Source: JAYPUG01 sp038117265 | GTDB lineage: Bacteria > Pseudomonadota > Alphaproteobacteria > UBA6615 | Length of the DNA: 7,973 bases | Reading direction: 5' to 3' | Assembly (NCBI GenBank): GCA_038117265.1 | Contig: JAYOFO010000098.1 | Coordinates: 1-7,973, forward strand | Shown here: piece after piece, positions 5,595 through 7,973 of the stretch | How positions within the stretch are numbered: position 1 is the first letter of the stretch | Layout of the letters: each line of letters starts with the position of its first letter | Notes under the pieces: generated by a model | What the model was told of the DNA's origin: nothing | Databases searched by the model: none | What the model saw: only the letters and a program-made list of their open reading frames with translations | Program-made: the position numbers and the translations under genes

Positions 5595-5969
5595 ATGTTC
5601 ACCCATGTAATGGTCGGCGCCGACGACGTCGAGGCATCCAAGAAGTTCTACGACGCCATCTTCGGCGCGCTCGGCATTCCCGAGGGCAAGATCGACCCGA
5701 AGGGCCGCGCCGTCTGGCGCACCGATACGGGCGCGTTCCTGGTGTCGAAGCCGATCGACGGCAAGCCGGCCACCTATGCGAATGGTGGCACCATCGGGTT
5801 CAAATGCGCCAGCCCCGAGCAGGCCAAGGCGTGGCACGATGCCGGCGTCGCGGCGGGCGGCACGAGCATCGAGGACGCGCCGGGCTGGCGCGAGGGCGCG
5901 GCGGGCAAGGTGTATCTCGCCTATCTGCGCGATCCGGCCGGCAACAAGCTGTGCGGCCTGCACCGCTAG
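5595..5969 (+). CDS. VOC-family (glyoxalase/bleomycin-resistance fold) protein
   Basis: A 124-residue single-domain protein with paired beta-alpha-beta-beta-beta modules. FTHVMVGADDVEASKKFYDA (2-21) is the first module's opening, GTIGFKCASPEQAKAWHDAG is the second module's opening, and YLRDPAGNKLCGLHR is its end. The DPxGNKL ending is a hallmark of this superfamily. His4 occupies the first metal-ligand position. The later His/Glu positions appear not to be conserved (GTIGF rather than GHIxF; KLCGL rather than xxEL), so glyoxalase I activity is not expected, and the substrate is unknown. ATG 5595 was chosen because GGAGG (5582-5586) sits 8 nt upstream; a possible TTG start at 5580 would overlap that ribosome site. 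The gene stands alone between tRNA-Pro and a NIPSNAP gene. Confidence 0.88.
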   Translation: MFTHVMVGADDVEASKKFYDAIFGALGIPEGKIDPKGRAVWRTDTGAFLVSKPIDGKPATYANGGTIGFKCASPEQAKAWHDAGVAAGGTSIEDAPGWREGAAGKVYLAYLRDPAGNKLCGLHR

Positions 5970-6013
5970 CCGGTACACACGCCACGCAATCGAAACGATC
6001 GCGGGCCCGCGCC

Positions 6014-6037
6014 CGGGGCGGCCATCGCACCGCCCCG
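6014..6037. repeat. GC-rich hairpin between the VOC and NIPSNAP genes
   Basis: CGGGGCGG (6014-6021) and CCGCCCCG (6030-6037) form a perfect 8-bp stem with an 8-nt loop, 45 nt after the VOC stop. No U-tract follows. It could act as a terminator or as a 3' stabiliser for the VOC transcript, separating it from the NIPSNAP gene. A TATGAT sequence at 6052-6057 resembles a -10 for the next gene, but I see no fitting -35. Confidence 0.35.
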
Positions 6038-6095
6038 CGGCCGGAACCGTGTATGATGGCGGCCGACGTCAGCATCCAGACTTGAGGGGGAGAAC

Positions 6096-6719
6096 ATGAT
6101 CTACGAGGTACGCACGTACCGGCTGAAGCCGCGCACGGTTCCGGGTTTCATCGAGGCGTTCGGCGCGGCCTACGAGAACGGCCGCAAGCAGATTTCGCCG
6201 CTGGCCGCCTTCTTCTATTCCGAGGTCGGGCCGCTCAACGAGGTTATCCACATCTGGCCTTACGAAAGCCTGGCCGAGCGCGAGGCGGTGCGCGCCGAGG
6301 CGCAGAAGTCCGGCGTCTGGCCGCCCAAGGTGACCGACTTCATCCACTCGATGAACGCCGAGATCTTCAACCCGTTCCCGTTCATGGGCGATTTCCTGTC
6401 GGGCGATCACGGCCCGCTGTTCGAGTATCGCTACTACGAGGTTAACCCGGGAACGATGCCCGGCATCATGAAGGGCTGGGAAGAGGCGATCCCGGCGCGG
6501 CGCGAGGTCTCGCCCTGCGCCATGGCGATGTACACCGACCTGGGCGACGTCAACAAATACGTCCACATCTGGCCCTACAAGAGCTACGAGCACCGCATGC
6601 AGGTGCGCGGCGAGGCCGCCTCGAAGGGCATCTGGCCGCCCAAGGGCTCGCCCAAGGGCGCGATCATCACCCAGAACAACAAGCTGCTGCACGCCGCCCC
6701 GTTCTCGCCGCTGCAATAG
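6096..6719 (+). CDS. NIPSNAP-family protein with two tandem NIPSNAP (ferredoxin-like) domains
   Basis: A 207-residue protein built of two homologous halves. In the first, IYEVRTYRLKPRTVPGFIEA (2-20 region) leads to VIHIWPYESLAEREAVRAEA (50-69) and GVWPP. In the second, LFEYRYYEVNPGTMPGIMKG (108-127) leads to YVHIWPYKSYEHRMQVRGEA (155-174) and GIWPP. The HIWPY block and the Y-(E/R)-x-R-x-Y start are the family's defining motifs. The fold is a dimeric alpha-beta barrel; in bacteria these proteins are often found near catabolic genes, but no reaction is firmly known. There is no signal peptide or membrane segment, so it is probably cytoplasmic. ATG 6096 follows a strong purine tract (GAGGGGGAG, 6084-6092). 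The gene is convergent with the dehydrogenase gene at 6774. Confidence 0.93.
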   Translation: MIYEVRTYRLKPRTVPGFIEAFGAAYENGRKQISPLAAFFYSEVGPLNEVIHIWPYESLAEREAVRAEAQKSGVWPPKVTDFIHSMNAEIFNPFPFMGDFLSGDHGPLFEYRYYEVNPGTMPGIMKGWEEAIPARREVSPCAMAMYTDLGDVNKYVHIWPYKSYEHRMQVRGEAASKGIWPPKGSPKGAIITQNNKLLHAAPFSPLQ

Positions 6720-6722
6720 GCG

Positions 6723-6747
6723 CCAGCGCGCCGCGCCGCGGCGCTGG
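6723..6747. terminator. Hairpin between convergent NIPSNAP and dehydrogenase genes, possible bidirectional terminator
   Basis: CCAGCGC (6723-6729) and GCGCTGG (6741-6747) are exact reverse complements with an 11-nt GC-rich loop, starting 4 nt after the NIPSNAP stop. It lies in the 54-nt gap between two genes that end towards each other, where a shared terminator is expected. No T-run follows on either strand, so termination would have to be non-canonical or Rho-assisted. Confidence 0.35.
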
Positions 6748-6773
6748 GGTTGCCGGACACTGCGAGGGGGAGG

Positions 6774-7718
6774 CTACTCCCCCTCGATGCCGGCGCGTTC
6801 GCGCTTGTGAGCGAGCAGCGCCATCAGCCGTCGGTCGCGCCATTCGCGGCGTGCGGCGTTGTCCATGGCCGGCCGGCTCGCCAGCCGCTCGGCCTCCAGC
6901 CGCGCCACGTCCGCCGGGTCCCACTCGCGCACGGTCTGGGTGGCGTTGATCTCGTGCACCCAGCGCCCGTAGCGCTCGTTGTAGTCGACGACCCCGCCCG
7001 GCGCGTTGAGCGACACGGTCTCGAGCGGGCCCATGAACGACCAGCGCAGGCCGAGCGCGTCGCGCACCGTCTTCTCGATGTCCTCGATGTCGGCCGCACC
7101 GTCGGCCCACAGCCGGTAGCATTCCGCGATCACCGCGTACTGGATGCGGTTGAGGATGAAGCCCTGGATCTCGCGCTTGAGCACGCTGGGAATCTGGTGG
7201 ATGTCTTCCATCAGCGCGCGGGTCGTCTCCACCACCGCCGGGTCGGTCCACGGCGCGGGCACGATCTCGACCAGCCGCAGCAGGTGCGGCGGCGTGCCGG
7301 GGTGGGCAATGATGCAGCGCGCCCGGCCCGGCAGATCCTCGGTGAAGCGCGAGGTGGGGATGGTCGAGGACGAGCTGGCGATGGTGATCTCGCGCGGCAC
7401 GATCGGGTCGAGCGCGGCGAACACTTGCGCCTTGATCTCGACGCGCTCGGGCACGCTCTCCTGCACATGGGCCGCGCCGGCGACGGCCTCGTCCATGGTT
7501 TCCGCTGTGCCAATGCGCGCATGCACCTCCGCCGGGTCACCGTCGAGCAGGCCGTAGGCGGCCAGGTCGTCGAGCCCGCGCCGCGCGTCGGCCAGCGCCT
7601 GTTCCACCTGCGTCGGGTCGGCGTCGTAGAGCACCGGATGGTACCCGGCCTCGGCATAGACGATGGCCCAGCCGGTGCCGATCAGGCCCGAGCCGATGAG
7701 TGCGATCCGGTCGGTCAT
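6774..7718 (-). CDS. 3-hydroxyacyl-CoA dehydrogenase family protein, lambda-crystallin (L-gulonate 3-dehydrogenase)-like
   Basis: A 314-residue NAD-dependent dehydrogenase. The Rossmann motif IGSGLIGTGWA is at 8-18, and Asp32 (YDAD) selects NAD. The expected catalytic residues are all seen: Ser117 in ASSSSTIPTS, His139 in AHPGTPP, Glu151 in LVEIVP and Asn190 in GFILNRIQYA. The C-terminal domain segment MGPLETVSLNAPGG and the whole His-to-Asn stretch resemble lambda-crystallin/CRYL1-type enzymes, which oxidise 3-hydroxy acids such as L-gulonate or 3-hydroxybutyrate-like compounds rather than long acyl-CoAs. Thr142 replaces the Asn usual in HPxNPP. ATG 7718 was preferred over an upstream in-frame codon at 7751 because GGGAG (complement of 7726-7730) lies 7 nt before it and the Rossmann strand starts at once. 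It is about 20 nt downstream of a FAD oxidoreductase gene, so the two probably form an operon. Confidence 0.92.
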   Translation of the reverse strand: MTDRIALIGSGLIGTGWAIVYAEAGYHPVLYDADPTQVEQALADARRGLDDLAAYGLLDGDPAEVHARIGTAETMDEAVAGAAHVQESVPERVEIKAQVFAALDPIVPREITIASSSSTIPTSRFTEDLPGRARCIIAHPGTPPHLLRLVEIVPAPWTDPAVVETTRALMEDIHQIPSVLKREIQGFILNRIQYAVIAECYRLWADGAADIEDIEKTVRDALGLRWSFMGPLETVSLNAPGGVVDYNERYGRWVHEINATQTVREWDPADVARLEAERLASRPAMDNAARREWRDRRLMALLAHKRERAGIEGE

Positions 7719-7738
7719 CGCCCGTCTCCCTTTCCGCG

Positions 7739-7973
7739 CTATTGCCGCCACTCGGGCGCGGCGACCGGAGTCCAGTCGCGGGCCAGCCCGAGATCGTCGA
7801 CGATGGCGTTGGCGGCGATGTAGCCCGGCGCGCCGTTCATGCCGCCGCCATTGCCGACGCCCGAGCCGCAGATATAGAGGCCCGCGACCGGCGTGCGGGT
7901 GCCCGACAGCTGCGGGTGCGGCCGGTTGATGCCGAGCTGCGAGGGGATGTAGGCGCCCATGCGCACCGCGCCG
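7739..7973 (-). CDS. NAD(P)/FAD-dependent oxidoreductase (phytoene desaturase/amine oxidase-like), C-terminal fragment
   Basis: Only the last 77 residues are in the window; the gene begins beyond the right edge. The segment TRTPVAGLYICGSGVGNGGG, followed by MNGAPGYIAANAI, is the C-terminal FAD-binding signature of CrtI-like/retinol-saturase-like flavoproteins. In these, a short hydrophobic strand (GLYICG) is followed by a glycine-rich turn and a helix that contacts the flavin. The substrate cannot be told from this piece. The stop at 7739 lies 20 nt upstream of the dehydrogenase start at 7718, and the dehydrogenase ribosome site is inside that gap, so cotranscription is likely. Confidence 0.8.
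   Translation of the reverse strand, partial: GAVRMGAYIPSQLGINRPHPQLSGTRTPVAGLYICGSGVGNGGGMNGAPGYIAANAIVDDLGLARDWTPVAAPEWRQ

Noticed and set aside
7719..7751. Extended N-terminus of the hydroxyacyl-CoA dehydrogenase
   Set aside because: The extension would cover the ribosome site at 7726-7730 and overlap the end of the upstream gene, and family proteins begin directly with the Rossmann strand.
6750..7823. Plus-strand open frame (357 codons) opposite the hydroxyacyl-CoA dehydrogenase
   Set aside because: His/Arg/Asp-rich translation with no family resemblance; the minus strand carries all catalytic motifs of the dehydrogenase.

Overview
This is a G+C-rich, gene-dense window. The codon choice (strong preference for C/G in third positions), long meaningless antisense ORFs, GGAGG-type ribosome sites and gene families (MurR/RpiR regulator, GMC oxidoreductase, NIPSNAP, lambda-crystallin-type dehydrogenase) suggest a metabolically versatile alphaproteobacterium, possibly of the Rhodospirillales or Hyphomicrobiales kind. 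The taxonomic placement is inference only. No mobile element, CRISPR array, integrase or phage gene is visible.

Layout. (1) 1-144, minus: N-terminal piece of a PaaI-type hotdog thioesterase, divergent from (2) a two-gene plus-strand unit of a class I PLP aminotransferase (267-1448) and a D-erythronate dehydrogenase-like SDR (1471-2457). (3) apt, adenine phosphoribosyltransferase, lies convergent to that unit on the minus strand (2469-2984). (4) The region between apt and the divergent MurR/RpiR-type regulator gene (3164-4171) carries four TGAAAC/GTTTCA half-sites arranged as two inverted repeats, probably the regulator's own operators. (5) The regulator's stop overlaps the start (ATGA) of a striking chimeric gene (4168-5277). 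Its first ~151 codons are the N-terminus of a class III aminotransferase, and the rest is the C-terminal part of a GMC-family flavin oxidoreductase, joined in frame. (6) tRNA-Pro(CGG), with CCA encoded, sits at 5341-5417 behind a recognisable sigma70-type promoter that overlaps a 26-bp dyad. (7) A small VOC/glyoxalase-fold protein (5595-5969) and a two-domain NIPSNAP protein (6096-6719) follow on the plus strand. (8) On the minus strand, a FAD-dependent oxidoreductase (C-terminus only, 7739-7973) is followed after about 20 nt by a lambda-crystallin-like 3-hydroxyacyl-CoA dehydrogenase (6774-7718), which looks like an operon.

How it fits together. Most genes look catabolic: transamination, NAD- or FAD-linked oxidation of hydroxy or amino compounds, and acyl-CoA chemistry, with purine salvage (apt) and one tRNA in between. 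Regulator plus aminotransferase is a familiar arrangement for a substrate-induced operon. Here the aminotransferase has lost its PLP-lysine half and the GMC enzyme its FAD-binding half, so the fusion cannot be either enzyme as known. A deletion of at least roughly 2 kb at a shared Arg-Arg coding sequence, or an assembly join at the same place, explains it best. That junction is the main point of interest. I do not see convincing evidence of a new multi-gene system.
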